A DNA stretch of 64,000 nucleotides from Corallococcus macrosporus (lineage in GTDB: Bacteria > Myxococcota > Myxococcia > Myxococcales > Myxococcaceae). Every line of letters starts with the position of its first letter. The stretch's first letter is position 1. Below the pieces are notes generated by a model. That model had not been told where the DNA came from, ran no database searches, and worked only from the letters and a program-made list of their open reading frames with translations. Shown piece after piece: positions 44,732 to 53,465 of the stretch. The stretch lies in assembly GCF_017302985.1 (NCBI RefSeq), contig NZ_JAFIMU010000007.1, forward strand, positions 1,488,001 to 1,552,000, written 5' to 3'. The translations under genes and the position numbers were made by a program.

Positions 44732-44737
44732 ACCTCC
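44732..44737 (-). promoter_or_regulatory. Shine-Dalgarno GGAGGT fixing a TTG start
   Basis: GGAGGT lies six bases before TTG 44725 of the M4 protease. The next upstream candidate start in that frame, ATG 44779, has no such site, so TTG is preferred. Confidence 0.7.
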
Positions 44738-44799
44738 ATGAAGAAACAGCGGGATGATACGTGACACACTCGAATTCATCAGGGCAACTACTTTTTGGA

Positions 44800-44821
44800 G
44801 AAAGTGCGTTTAGTCACTTTC
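44800..44821. promoter_or_regulatory. Inverted repeat in the M4 / DUF1615 divergent region
   Basis: GAAAGTG-N8-CACTTTC, perfect seven-base arms, flanked by GG and CC after one mismatch. It lies 75 bases upstream of the M4 start and 160 before the DUF1615 gene, so it could be an operator or a 5' UTR hairpin. Confidence 0.4.
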
Positions 44822-44983
44822 CCCCACCCTGCGGACCAAGCCAGGAGAACCTGATTTACCGCTTAAGCAAGCATCCTCCTGCTTCCGCTTCTTCAGCGGG
44901 TCTGTGGAGGGAACGGACGTGTGCCGGGGATGTCTCAAAAAATGTTTCATGAGACGGGGGGCAGCATGCACGGGGAGGCTGAC

Positions 44984-46180
44984 ATGACGCCAGGGCCCGG
45001 CCGCCGGTGGACGGGGGCGCTGTGCGTGGGGGTACTGCTGACGCTCACGGCATGCGCGTCGCGGGCGCCGGTGGCGGCGCAGGTGCCGGCGGTGCCCACG
45101 CTGTCGGTGGCGCAGGTGGCGCGCCTGCTGCCAGCGAAGGTGAAGGGCACGGAGCGCGAGGGCTGGGCGCGCGACGTGCTGGCGGCGCTGGACGCGGAGG
45201 AGGTTCCTCCTTCAGCGCCGGTGGTCTGTCAGGTGCTGGCCATCATCGAGCAGGAGTCCGGCTTCCAGGCGGATCCCGCGGTGCCGGGCCTGTCCAAGAT
45301 GGTGCGTCAGAAGCTCGACAGCACCGCCGGACGGCTGGGCCCCCTGGGGCGGCGTTTGCTGGAGGACGTCCTCGCGGCGAAGGCGAAGGGGGCGAAGCGC
45401 AGCTTCGGCGCGCGGCTGGACGCCCTGCGCACGGAGCGGGACCTGGACCGGCTCTTCCGGGACATGCTGGCGTACTACGAGGAGGAGCACCCGGCGGCGT
45501 ACGCGGCCGCGGACCTGGCCAGCTCGCTGTTCGGTCCGTCCTCGTTCGCGGGGCAGAACCCCGTCACCACCGCGGGCTCCATGCAGGTCAGCGTGCGCTA
45601 CGCGGAGGAGAAGGCGGGGCCGGACGCGGATCCGGTGGCGGTGCGCGAGTCGCTCTACACGCGCGCGGGCGGCGTGCGCTACGGCACCGCGCGGCTTTTG
45701 GGCTTCGAGGCCGCGTACGACGCCCCGCTCTACCGCTTCGCGGACTACAACGCCGGCGTCTACAGCTCCCGCAACGCGGCCCTGCAGGCCCAGGTCAGCC
45801 GGCTCACCGGCGTGGCGCTCGCGACGGACGGCGACCTGCAACTGTATGACAAGGACGGCGAGCCGCGTGGCGAGGACAGTCAGACCCTCAAGGCGCTGCT
45901 CCTCTTCCGTCAGCGCTACGCGCCGGACCTGAGCGAGCGCCGGGTGCGCCGGGACGTGGAGGAGGAGAAGACGGCGGACTTCGAGAAGACGGACACGTAT
46001 CTCGCCGTGAAGCGCGTCTACGCGAACCAGACGGGAGAGGCGCCCGCCTACGCCCAGCTCCCGCAGGTGACGCTCAAGAGCGTGAAGCTGAGCGGGGAGC
46101 GCTCCACCGCATGGTTCGCGAAGTCGGTGGACGCCCGCTACCAGCACTGCATGGCCCGCCACCGCCAGGCTGCGCGGTAG
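44984..46180 (+). CDS. DUF1615-like lipoprotein
   Basis: A 398-residue lipoprotein (LLTLTACAS). ILEQESGF-like (IIEQESGFQADP, about residue 90) is a lysozyme/lytic-transglycosylase-like Glu motif, and TTAGSMQVSVRYAEE and YRFADYNAGVYSSRNAA are typical of DUF1615 proteins. The fold suggests action on cell-wall peptidoglycan, though this has not been shown for the family. ATG 44984 has GGAGG five bases upstream; a longer frame upstream is possible. A small inverted repeat GTCTCA/TGAGAC lies at 44932-44955. Confidence 0.75.
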   Translation: MTPGPGRRWTGALCVGVLLTLTACASRAPVAAQVPAVPTLSVAQVARLLPAKVKGTEREGWARDVLAALDAEEVPPSAPVVCQVLAIIEQESGFQADPAVPGLSKMVRQKLDSTAGRLGPLGRRLLEDVLAAKAKGAKRSFGARLDALRTERDLDRLFRDMLAYYEEEHPAAYAAADLASSLFGPSSFAGQNPVTTAGSMQVSVRYAEEKAGPDADPVAVRESLYTRAGGVRYGTARLLGFEAAYDAPLYRFADYNAGVYSSRNAALQAQVSRLTGVALATDGDLQLYDKDGEPRGEDSQTLKALLLFRQRYAPDLSERRVRRDVEEEKTADFEKTDTYLAVKRVYANQTGEAPAYAQLPQVTLKSVKLSGERSTAWFAKSVDARYQHCMARHRQAAR

Positions 46181-46202
46181 CGGGCCGGACCCACGACGGG
46201 GA

Positions 46203-47825
46203 CTACGGCGTGGTGAAGACGGCGCTGAACGTGTCCGCGCTGACCGCGGGCAGCAGCTCCGCGGTGACGTACGGCGCGCGCGAGGGCTCGTAGTACGGCG
46301 AGTCATCCGCCGTCACGCGCACGTAGTAGCTCGTCCCGGGCAGCAGCAGGCCCGGCGGCAGGCGGACCTGCGTCCGGTCACCGGGCACGTAGAAGCGCAG
46401 CGTCGGCGTGGCGGTGAAGGTGCTGATCAACTGGAGGACGGACACCACGTAGTTGCGGGGCGCGCGCAGCGCGGGAGCCCGCCAGCTGATGACCGGCTGG
46501 TTGGTGCCCACCACGCGCGGCACGTAGGCGTCCACGCCGTCGATGCGCAGCTCCCGCGGCGGCGAGATGCCCGGCTGGATGGGGCTGGCGATGAGGTGGT
46601 CCATCCGGTCGGTGATGAAGATGTTGCCGCTGGGGTAGTGGGCGCGGGTCCCCACGATGACGGGCGTCGGAGACCGGAACGAGTAGCTGATGGTGCCCAC
46701 CACGCCCCAGCTCGACGGATAGGGATTGCCGTAGGCGAACCGGTTCGTGATGACGCCGTCCTCACCGCGCGGCAGCCACAGGTTGAACAGCTCGCCCTGG
46801 TAGCCCACCCAGCCGTGCTGGTAGCCGAACGGAATGGGCAGCAGCGACATCGAGGCCAGGTTGATGGTGCCGGTGGGGTTCGAGTCCGTGCGCCAGCGGG
46901 AGAACTCGTTCAGGCGCCACTCCAGCGAGAAGGGCGTCTGGCGCACGGGGGTCATCGTGGCCGCCAGCGGCAGCGCCGTGGTGCCGTCCGGCGTGAACGA
47001 GAACGACGGCAGGTGCGCGCTGCTCACCAGCGTCTGGTACGCCAGGGTCCCGCCGCTCGGCAGCGTTCCCACCGCCACGGAGTTGAGCTGGTTCACGTAG
47101 AGGCGGTCGCCCTTCGCCTGGTCCAGGGCGGCCAACCCGTAGCCGTTGCTGGAGAACGCATAGGCGTACGGGTCGACGATGGACGTCGCACCGACCGCCA
47201 GTTCCTCGCTGGAGGAGAACGAGCTGTACGCGTCCACGTCCGCGCTGATGAGCTGCACGGCGCTGCCCGGCTCGGCGCTGGAGGACCACTGCTGCCAGGG
47301 CTCCAGGTTGAAGAGCTCCGCCGACACGGGGGTCTCGTTGAGGGACGTGTAGACCGCGTCCGGACGGCCGATGCGGTTGACGCCCAGGTCGAAGTGGCGC
47401 TCCCGCGTCAGGTAGTAGAACCGGTTCGAGCGCAGGAAGTACTCGCCGTCCGGCACGTTGTCGAAGCGCAGGCCCCCCGCCACCGGCGTGCCCGTGCGCC
47501 GGTCGAAGTCGATGCCGTTGGGGATGAGGATTTCGACGTCGCGGCCGGACAGGTCCTGCGGCACCACCGTCACCCCGGCGTTGGAGTGGAAGCGCGTGTC
47601 CGCCGTCACCAGCACGGAGGTGCCCGCGTCCACCGGCCCGGTGCCGGCGTCCATCTCTCCGCAGCCCGGCAGCACGTCCTCGTTGGAGATGACCGCCGTG
47701 CCCTCACGGGGGTCCATCACGATGGGGGAAGGGGTCTGCTCCTCGGAGGGGAGGGGCGCTTCTCCGCAGCCCAGCCAGGCCGCGCAGGCGGGAACGAGCA
47801 ACAAAGACAGACGACGCAAGGACAT
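46203..47825 (-). CDS. Lipoprotein of unknown function, 540 residues
   Basis: A lipoprotein (signal ending AAWLGC) with a mature part of about 520 residues rich in Tyr, Ser and Phe. The middle has several beta-sheet segments (YFLRSNRFYYLTRERHFDLG, SSFSSSEELAVGAT). The end has a fibronectin-III-like unit (PGTSYYVRVTADDSPYYEP, then VTAELLPAVSADTF). It looks like a large surface-exposed beta protein; no family was recognised. It is convergent with the DUF1615 gene. Confidence 0.65.
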   Translation of the reverse strand: MSLRRLSLLLVPACAAWLGCGEAPLPSEEQTPSPIVMDPREGTAVISNEDVLPGCGEMDAGTGPVDAGTSVLVTADTRFHSNAGVTVVPQDLSGRDVEILIPNGIDFDRRTGTPVAGGLRFDNVPDGEYFLRSNRFYYLTRERHFDLGVNRIGRPDAVYTSLNETPVSAELFNLEPWQQWSSSAEPGSAVQLISADVDAYSSFSSSEELAVGATSIVDPYAYAFSSNGYGLAALDQAKGDRLYVNQLNSVAVGTLPSGGTLAYQTLVSSAHLPSFSFTPDGTTALPLAATMTPVRQTPFSLEWRLNEFSRWRTDSNPTGTINLASMSLLPIPFGYQHGWVGYQGELFNLWLPRGEDGVITNRFAYGNPYPSSWGVVGTISYSFRSPTPVIVGTRAHYPSGNIFITDRMDHLIASPIQPGISPPRELRIDGVDAYVPRVVGTNQPVISWRAPALRAPRNYVVSVLQLISTFTATPTLRFYVPGDRTQVRLPPGLLLPGTSYYVRVTADDSPYYEPSRAPYVTAELLPAVSADTFSAVFTTP

Positions 47826-47986
47826 GATGGGCCCAGGTGACAAGCGATGAATGGCTGTCCGGTCCCGGCCCAAACCCGACGCCGCCTCTATACGCGAAGC
47901 GCGCCAGGGGTTTGCTGGATATTTGCGTTTTGATGGGTACTTCAGGTGGGCGCGGATGGAGGCTTGCGCCCACCTGGGTCTGTCTT

Positions 47987-49522
47987 TCAGCGGGCGGGCG
48001 CCGCCGGCGGGGCAAAGCGCTTGTCGGAGATCTTCATCTCCGTGACGGGGCCGTACTTGCGGGCCACGTCGCGCAGGGCCTCCGCCTTGCCGATGAGGAC
48101 GAACGTCAGGTCCTCCGGGGCGGGCAGGACGCGCTGGAGCACGGTGCGCACGCTGTCGCGGGTGGCGGCGGACACGGCGCCCGCGAACCCGTTCACGTCC
48201 TGGGCGTCCAGTTCGTAGAAGGCCAGCTCCGACAGCTTCATGGCCAGCTGGTCCCCCGTCTCCAGTGTCGGGGGGAACTGCCCCAGCACGTAGGCCTGGG
48301 CGGAGGCGAGCGTGGCGTCGTCCATGCCGTCCTGGCGGTAGCGCGCGAGCACGTCCAGCGCCAGGTCGATGGCGCGGCCCGTGGTGGCCGTCTGCGTATA
48401 GGAGGTGAGGACGACGGTGTAGGGCTGACGGGCCTGCTGCATGGCGGAGCGCGCGCCGTAGGTGAGGCCCGTCTTCACGCGCAGCTCGGTGTTGAGCAGC
48501 GAGGTGAAGCGGCCGCCGAGCACGGTGTTCCCCAGCTCCGCCACGACGCGGTCCGGGTCCGTGCGGCGGATGCCGGTGTTGCCGATGGCGAAGTACGTCT
48601 GGGTGGCGTCCGGCTTGTCCACCAGCAGCACGTGCCGGCCCTTCGTGGGCGCGGTTGCGGGCACGGCGGGGAGCTTCTGTCCCGCGGGGGCCCAAGCGCC
48701 CAGGGCGGCCTCCAGCTTCGCGGCCAGCTGCTTCGCGTCGAAGTCCCCCACCACGGAGAGGATGAGCCGGTCCCCGCCCAGGTTCGCCTTCGCCCAGCCG
48801 AGCACGTCGGCCCGGCCAATCATGGGCAGCGACGCCTCACTGCCCACCGAGGACAAGCCGTACGGGTGCGAGGGGAAGTGGAAGGCATTGAAGTACACGC
48901 CGATGAGCGCGCGCGGATCGCCGTCCTTGGCGGAGGCGATCTCCGACACGCGCAGCGCGCGGGCCTTCTCCAGCTCCTGCGCGTCGAAGCGCGGGCGCAC
49001 GAGCATGTCCGACAGCAGCTCCACCATCAGCGCGGTGTCGCGGGCCTGGAAGCTGCCGTTGAGGATGAGGGCCTCGCGGGCCGGCACGACCTCCAGCTCG
49101 CCGCCCACGCCGTCCACGGCCTCCGCGAACTGCTGGGCGTTGCGGGAGCCGGCGCCCTTCTGGAGCAGCTCGGCGGTGAGCGCGGCCAGGCCCTCCTTGC
49201 CAGCGGGGTCGGTGACGGAGCCGCCCTTGAGCCACGCGCTGAAGGACACCAGCGGCAGCTCGTGCTTCTCCACCAGCAGCAGCCGCACGCCGTTCTTCAG
49301 CGTGACGGTGGTCGCCTCCGGCAGCGTCACGCCCTTCGTGGACAGCGGCGCGGTGGGGGCCGGGGTGGCCGGAGCCTTCGCCGGGGCCTCCGGTGCCGGC
49401 GGCGGCTGCACGGGCGCGGCGTCGGGAGCGGGCGCCTGCGTGGTCGCGCACGCGGAGACGAACAGCAGCGCGGCGAGGGTGGAGCGCAGCGGACGGGGGG
49501 TCAGCATCGGGTGGGCACTCAT
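47987..49522 (-). CDS. M16 family peptidase, non-catalytic partner
   Basis: A 511-residue lipoprotein (FVSACA) with a Pro/Ala linker, then two M16-type halves ([20 protein letters not shown]; later [20 protein letters not shown]). Where the active subunit has HxxEH it reads [11 protein letters not shown], so the zinc site is absent. It is the structural partner of the active M16 gene just upstream, as in mitochondrial and bacterial two-subunit processing peptidases. ATG 49522 overlaps the preceding stop as ATGA with an AAGGAGG seven bases before it. Confidence 0.85.
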   Translation of the reverse strand: MSAHPMLTPRPLRSTLAALLFVSACATTQAPAPDAAPVQPPPAPEAPAKAPATPAPTAPLSTKGVTLPEATTVTLKNGVRLLLVEKHELPLVSFSAWLKGGSVTDPAGKEGLAALTAELLQKGAGSRNAQQFAEAVDGVGGELEVVPAREALILNGSFQARDTALMVELLSDMLVRPRFDAQELEKARALRVSEIASAKDGDPRALIGVYFNAFHFPSHPYGLSSVGSEASLPMIGRADVLGWAKANLGGDRLILSVVGDFDAKQLAAKLEAALGAWAPAGQKLPAVPATAPTKGRHVLLVDKPDATQTYFAIGNTGIRRTDPDRVVAELGNTVLGGRFTSLLNTELRVKTGLTYGARSAMQQARQPYTVVLTSYTQTATTGRAIDLALDVLARYRQDGMDDATLASAQAYVLGQFPPTLETGDQLAMKLSELAFYELDAQDVNGFAGAVSAATRDSVRTVLQRVLPAPEDLTFVLIGKAEALRDVARKYGPVTEMKISDKRFAPPAAPAR

Positions 49523-50886
49523 CGCGCGGCCTCCTTGCGGGCCGGGGTGGCGGACTCAGTGGTGGGGACGAGCCAGCCCACCGTGCGGTGGTCGGGGTTG
49601 AAGATGCGGGCGGCCAGCGCCTTCACGCCGTCGCGGGTGACCTTCTCGTAGCGCGAGGGCGCGTCGAGCAGGGCCTTCCAGTCGCCGCGGAAGGTGGCGG
49701 CGCTGCCCAGCTCGCGGGCGCGGCCGTCGTTGGTCTCCAGCTTGCGCCAGAAGGTGGCCAGGGCGACGTTGCGCGCCTTCTGCAGCTCCGCGTCGGTGAC
49801 GCCGTCCTTCACCACGCGGTGGAGCTCCGCGGTGAGCAGCGCTTCCGTCTTCGCCAGGTCGCCGCCCGGCGGCAGGTCCACGTAGAACCAGGAGAGCGTC
49901 GGGTCGAAGCCGCCGGCGGTGGTGCCGCGCACGCGGATGGCCACGCGGGCCTCGTCCACCAGCTTGCGGTGCAGGCGCGACGAGTCTCCGTGCGTGAGGA
50001 TGAGGCCCAGCAGCTCCAGCGTCTCCGCGTCCGGGTCGTTGGCGGCGAGGCCGTGGTAGGCGACCTGGAGCAGCGGGGACTGGGCCAGCCGCTTCACGAC
50101 GATGCGCCGCTCGCCCTGCTGCTCGGGCTCCTTCGTGCGCACGGGCTCCGGCGCGGGCTGCGAGGGGATGGTGCCGAGCGTGGCCTCCACCTGCTCGAAG
50201 ACGCGGGCCGGCTCCACGTCGCCCGCGATGACGAGCGTGGCGTTGTTGGGGGCGTAGTACGTCTTGAAGTAGCGCTGGAGGTCCTCCATGCGCCAGGACT
50301 CGATGTCGGACGGCCAGCCGATGACGGGGATCTGATACGGGTGCGCGACGAAGGCGGTGGACTGCATCTGCTCCTGCAGCGCGCCGCCGTTGTCGTTGTC
50401 CACGCCGGAGCGGCGCTCGGAGTAGACGACGCCGCGCTCGGACTCGATGACCTTGGGGTCGAAGGCGAGCGACTGGAGCCGGTCCTGCTCCAGGTCCAGG
50501 ATGAGGGGCAGCGCGGAGGACGGGAACCAGTCCAGGTAGACGGTGACGTCCTCGGAGGTGAAGGCGTTGTTGGCGCCGCCGTTGGCCTCCATGACGCGGT
50601 CGAACTCACCGGGGCCGTACTTCTTCGCGCCGTTGAACATCATGTGCTCGAAGAAGTGGGACAGGCCGGTGATGCCGGGGCGCTCGTTGCGGCTGCCCAC
50701 GCGGAACCAGTTGGCGAGCGCCACGTTGGGGATGTCGTGGTCCGGCCAGACGATGACGGTGAGCCCGTTCTTCAGCGTGCGGGCCTGGATGTCGGAGCCC
50801 AGCTTCGCGGCGGGGGTGGAGGCCCCGGCCTGGGGCGCACCCAGGAGGGCCAGACAGGCGAACCACGACAACGGCGGACGGAACAT
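49519..50886 (-). CDS. M16 family zinc metalloprotease, catalytic subunit
   Basis: A 455-residue protein with an N-terminal signal ([14 protein letters not shown]). It has the M16 inverted zinc motif HFFEH at residues 77-81 and the second ligand Glu about 76 residues later ([12 protein letters not shown], Glu157). [21 protein letters not shown] leads the first half. It works with the inactive partner encoded by the next gene to degrade or process peptides in the periplasm. AGGAG lies five bases before ATG 50886. Confidence 0.9.
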   Translation of the reverse strand: MFRPPLSWFACLALLGAPQAGASTPAAKLGSDIQARTLKNGLTVIVWPDHDIPNVALANWFRVGSRNERPGITGLSHFFEHMMFNGAKKYGPGEFDRVMEANGGANNAFTSEDVTVYLDWFPSSALPLILDLEQDRLQSLAFDPKVIESERGVVYSERRSGVDNDNGGALQEQMQSTAFVAHPYQIPVIGWPSDIESWRMEDLQRYFKTYYAPNNATLVIAGDVEPARVFEQVEATLGTIPSQPAPEPVRTKEPEQQGERRIVVKRLAQSPLLQVAYHGLAANDPDAETLELLGLILTHGDSSRLHRKLVDEARVAIRVRGTTAGGFDPTLSWFYVDLPPGGDLAKTEALLTAELHRVVKDGVTDAELQKARNVALATFWRKLETNDGRARELGSAATFRGDWKALLDAPSRYEKVTRDGVKALAARIFNPDHRTVGWLVPTTESATPARKEAAR

Positions 50887-50990
50887 CCTTGCTCCTGGGG
50901 AGGGACCACGGCGGCGCCCGGGAACGGGCGGCAGCGCACCCTATTCCAGAAACGCCGCCAGGGTGCCCCCCGAGGAGCGTCCGGCGAGCC

Positions 50991-51533
50991 TCAGGCGCCC
51001 AGCACCTGCCGCAGCACGGACTGGAAGTAGTTCGTGCTGCCGATGTGGCCCGCGTGCAGCTTGGCGGACTGGTGGAGCCGCTGGGCGACGGCCTCGAACT
51101 CCGCCTGGCTGACGTCGCGCAGGGACAGGTACAGGCGGGCGGCGGCGCGCAGGTAGGAGAAGAGGGGGTTCTTGTGGTGGCCGTCGGGCCGGCGCGCGAG
51201 GTGCCGGTAGAGCTGGGAGAACTCCTGGTCCACTTCCGCGTGGCGGGTGTCGCGGCAGAAGCCGGCGGCGGTGGCCTCGACGAGGAAGAAGAACGGCTCG
51301 TACTCGGGGAAGGGGGGCCGGGTGAAGTCCGGGGGCTGCTTGTTCCCGGTCCACAGCGCGGCGATGGGCTGCAGGCGCACGTGGGCGGTGACGTCGCCGA
51401 AGCGCACGGGGACCTCGTCGCCCACGGGCTTCACCTGGCCCTGTTCGTCCCGTTCCACGGGGATGAACAGGCGCATGGGGTCCTCCACCTTCACGCCCGC
51501 CTTCTCCAGCTCCGCCACCACGTTCGCGTCCAT
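50991..51533 (-). CDS. Hypothetical protein, 180 residues
   Basis: A soluble protein with a mixed alpha/beta pattern: EVPVRFGDVTAHVRLQPIAALW, then YEPFFFLVEATAAGF and YLRAAARLYLSLRDVSQAEFEAV. No signal or membrane helix, no family recognised. ATG 51533 is used; GGAGG is 12 bases upstream, a little far. It is transcribed away from the winged-helix module. Confidence 0.6.
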   Translation of the reverse strand: MDANVVAELEKAGVKVEDPMRLFIPVERDEQGQVKPVGDEVPVRFGDVTAHVRLQPIAALWTGNKQPPDFTRPPFPEYEPFFFLVEATAAGFCRDTRHAEVDQEFSQLYRHLARRPDGHHKNPLFSYLRAAARLYLSLRDVSQAEFEAVAQRLHQSAKLHAGHIGSTNYFQSVLRQVLGA

Positions 51534-51609
51534 TGCGTTGATGAACCTCCGGGTCCCCGATCTACCGCGTCGCGCCCGGATGTGCACCCGGTAGAATCAC
51601 CAAGGATAC

Positions 51610-51633
51610 TGGCGATATCGCCAATAAAATTGG
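51610..51633. promoter_or_regulatory. Two overlapping palindromes upstream of the winged-helix gene
   Basis: TGGCGATATCGCCA (51610-51623) is a perfect 14-base palindrome. CCAAT-AAA-ATTGG (51621-51633) is a second, overlapping by three bases. They sit 13-36 bases before GTG 51646; TAAAAT at 51625-51630 is a plausible -10. They fit an autoregulatory operator of the winged-helix protein. Confidence 0.5.
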
Positions 51634-51645
51634 TAAATCATCTTC

Positions 51646-51987
51646 GTGCTCGACGAGGGTTCTCAGCTCTTTGGTACCTCAACTCGGACCGTGGTGCTCG
51701 TGGCCATCCGTCTGCTCGAAGGAACCTATCCCAGTGAGTTGGCGGCGCTGATTGGCGTACGCCTCTACACCGTCCAATCCATTCTGGTGTCGCTCGAACG
51801 GGAAGCAGTCATTGTCAGTCGGCTGCTGGGACGAACACGGATGGTTTCACTGAACCCCCGATACTTCGCGCATACCGAACTCAGTGCCCTGCTCTGGAAA
51901 CTCGGGGAGCGCGACATGGACCTGCAGGCCAGGCTTGCCGCGCGGCGGCGCCGTCCCCGTCGTGCTGGCAAGCCGGGACTCTTGTGA
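51646..51987 (+). CDS. Winged-helix transcriptional regulator
   Basis: A 113-residue protein. Residues 12-75 form a winged helix-turn-helix: VVLVAIRLLEGTYPSELAALIG, then VQSILVSLEREAVIV as the recognition helix and RTRMVSLNP as the wing. The rest is a basic tail (ARRRRPRRAG). The start is GTG with no ribosome site, so it may be leaderless. Base composition is lower in GC than the surroundings, hinting at transfer. The next gene starts in a GTGA overlap. Confidence 0.75.
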   Translation: MLDEGSQLFGTSTRTVVLVAIRLLEGTYPSELAALIGVRLYTVQSILVSLEREAVIVSRLLGRTRMVSLNPRYFAHTELSALLWKLGERDMDLQARLAARRRRPRRAGKPGLL

Positions 51988-52313
51988 TCGGGCCCACTTC
52001 ATCGCTGACGGATATTGTTTTCGCCGTGTGCACAGCACTGGACCGCAATGGATTCAATGCAGTGATCAAGAGCTGGAGCACTGTCCGTCGTGACGACGAG
52101 GTGCTGTACGTCTTGTCACCGACTGACTCATGCCGTGACCGGCTCGCTTCCTTCCTCTTCTGGAACGACTTCAGCGGCTTGGAGCAGGCCCTCGCTGTCT
52201 TCCATGCTCGAAGCAAGGAAGTGGACCTGAACCTCATCGAGGACTGGTGCCGACGAGAGCGTCACAGCCAGAAGTTCGGCCTGTTCGCATCACGCATTGG
52301 CGCCGCGAAGTAA
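51984..52313 (+). CDS. Orphan protein coupled to the winged-helix gene, 109 residues
   Basis: The product is alpha/beta and soluble: DIVFAVCTALDRNGFNAVIKSW, then FLFWNDFSGLEQALAVFHAR and LIEDWCRRERHSQKFGL. No family recognised; the layout (regulator plus partner, overlapping, palindromic operator) fits a toxin-antitoxin or nucleotidyltransferase-type pair, but no active-site motif is visible. It starts at GTG in the GTGA stop/start overlap. Confidence 0.6.
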   Translation: MIGPTSSLTDIVFAVCTALDRNGFNAVIKSWSTVRRDDEVLYVLSPTDSCRDRLASFLFWNDFSGLEQALAVFHARSKEVDLNLIEDWCRRERHSQKFGLFASRIGAAK

Positions 52314-52317
52314 GCGC

Positions 52318-52358
52318 GCAAAAAGCAGAAGGGCGCCGGACCGGAGTCCGACGCCCTT
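52318..52358 (-). terminator. Intrinsic terminator of tRNA-Phe
   Basis: AAGGGCG-C-CGGAC pairs with GTCCG-A-CGCCCTT (52329-52358) with a short loop, followed on the minus strand by CTG and TTTTT (52320-52324). It ends the tRNA transcript and may also stop the convergent module, whose last stop is at 52313. Confidence 0.75.
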
Positions 52359-52377
52359 CAGGTTCTTCGTACTGGTG

Positions 52378-52450
52378 TGCCCAAGGGCGGAATCGAACCA
52401 CCGACACGGGGATTTTCAGTCCCCTGCTCTACCGACTGAGCTACTTGGGC
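52378..52450 (-). tRNA. tRNA-Phe (GAA)
   Basis: A complete cloverleaf of 73 bases: acceptor GCCCAAG/CTTGGGC, D arm with AGCTCAGTCGGTAGAGC, anticodon stem GGGGA/TCCCC with loop CTGAAAA (anticodon GAA) and T loop GGTTCGATTCC. The discriminator is A. The CCA end is not directly encoded after it. A low-GC gene pair lies just 3' of it, a common place for integrated elements. Confidence 0.95.
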
Positions 52451-52541
52451 GAACCGCGCACCGCGAGCGGCAGCGCCGATTTACGGTCACTTGCCCGCGC
52501 CGTCAACCTCTTTCCGCCAACCCCTCCCCCTCGCCCGACAC

Positions 52542-53342
52542 TCAGGCCGCCAGCCGGGGCGATTCGCTGTCCCAGGCCGTGCACCCCGCCGTCAGCCGCT
52601 GGCGCAGCTTCTGGCGCAGCCCCTGCTCGATCTGCCGGATGCGCACCGCCGTCACCCCGAAGCGCTTCGCCAGGAACTCCGCGCTCACCCCGTCCTCCGC
52701 CAGCATCCGCTCCTTCACCAGCGCCCGCTCCCTCGCGTCCAGCTCCGGCCACGCCTCCGCCACGCTCTGGTGCAGCTTCTCCGCCCAGGCCCCCCGGTCC
52801 GCCAGCTCCTCCGCCGAGTCGTCCTCCGACTCGAGCATGTCCAGCCGCGTCACATCCCCCTCCCACCCCAGCGGCGCGTTCAGCGACACGTCCTTCGCCA
52901 GGGCGTCCGTCCCCCGCGCCACCTCCTCCTCCCGCTTGCCCAGCGCCTCGGCCAGCCGCTTCGTCACTTCCGGGTGGCCCTCGCCCCACCGGGCCTCCAG
53001 CCGCGCACGCTCGCGCCGCAGCTGGAAGACGATCCACGGCGCGCGGCCCCCCGCCACACTCCAGGTGCGGGACACGTACGCCCGGATGCGCGCGCGGATC
53101 CACTGCTGCGCGTAGGCGCCGAACGGCACACCCCGCTCCTCGAACCGGCGCGCCGCCTCCACCAGGCCGACGTTGCCCTCCGCCATCAGCTCCTCCAGCG
53201 ACAGGCCCGTCCAGCGGTACTTCCAGGCCAGCCGGCGGACCAGCTCCAGGTGCCCCCGCACCCGCATCTCCACTTCCGCGGAGTCCACCTCGGACTCGAC
53301 AAACTCGACCGTGGACTCGCGCTCCTCGTAGATGGCTTCCAT
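52542..53342 (-). CDS. RNA polymerase sigma factor, RpoH/sigma-32-like
   Basis: A 266-residue sigma-70-family protein. Region 2 reads RGHLELVRRLAWKYRWTGLSLEELMAEGN with the RpoD-type core, then GLVEAARRFEERGVPFGAYAQQWIRARI with the -10-contacting helix. Region 4 is ERALVKERMLAEDGVSAEFLAKRFGVTAVRIRQIEQ, a helix-turn-helix. No region 1.1 and a weak RpoH box match the heat-shock and developmental sigma factors SigB/SigC/SigE of Myxococcus. ATG 53342 has GGAGG seven bases upstream. It is divergent from the LysR gene. Confidence 0.85.
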   Translation of the reverse strand: MEAIYEERESTVEFVESEVDSAEVEMRVRGHLELVRRLAWKYRWTGLSLEELMAEGNVGLVEAARRFEERGVPFGAYAQQWIRARIRAYVSRTWSVAGGRAPWIVFQLRRERARLEARWGEGHPEVTKRLAEALGKREEEVARGTDALAKDVSLNAPLGWEGDVTRLDMLESEDDSAEELADRGAWAEKLHQSVAEAWPELDARERALVKERMLAEDGVSAEFLAKRFGVTAVRIRQIEQGLRQKLRQRLTAGCTAWDSESPRLAA

Positions 53343-53465
53343 GACGCAACCTCCCCAATCAGTCCCCCGCGCATCCATCGCGCGGTGACGGGGGTAGAGA
53401 TAAGCGGGAGCGACTCTTAAAAAAATGAGCTAGTTTGGATGAAACCCTTCGGTTAAACCTAAGTC

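Noticed and set aside
51984-52313. HEPN or MNT nucleotidyltransferase toxin-antitoxin assignment
   Set aside because: No GSxxxGxxxxxSDxD or RxxxxH motif is visible; only the gene layout suggests such a pair.
51534-52450. Integrated element with att repeats at tRNA-Phe
   Set aside because: No integrase and no copy of the tRNA 3' end was found on the other side of the module.
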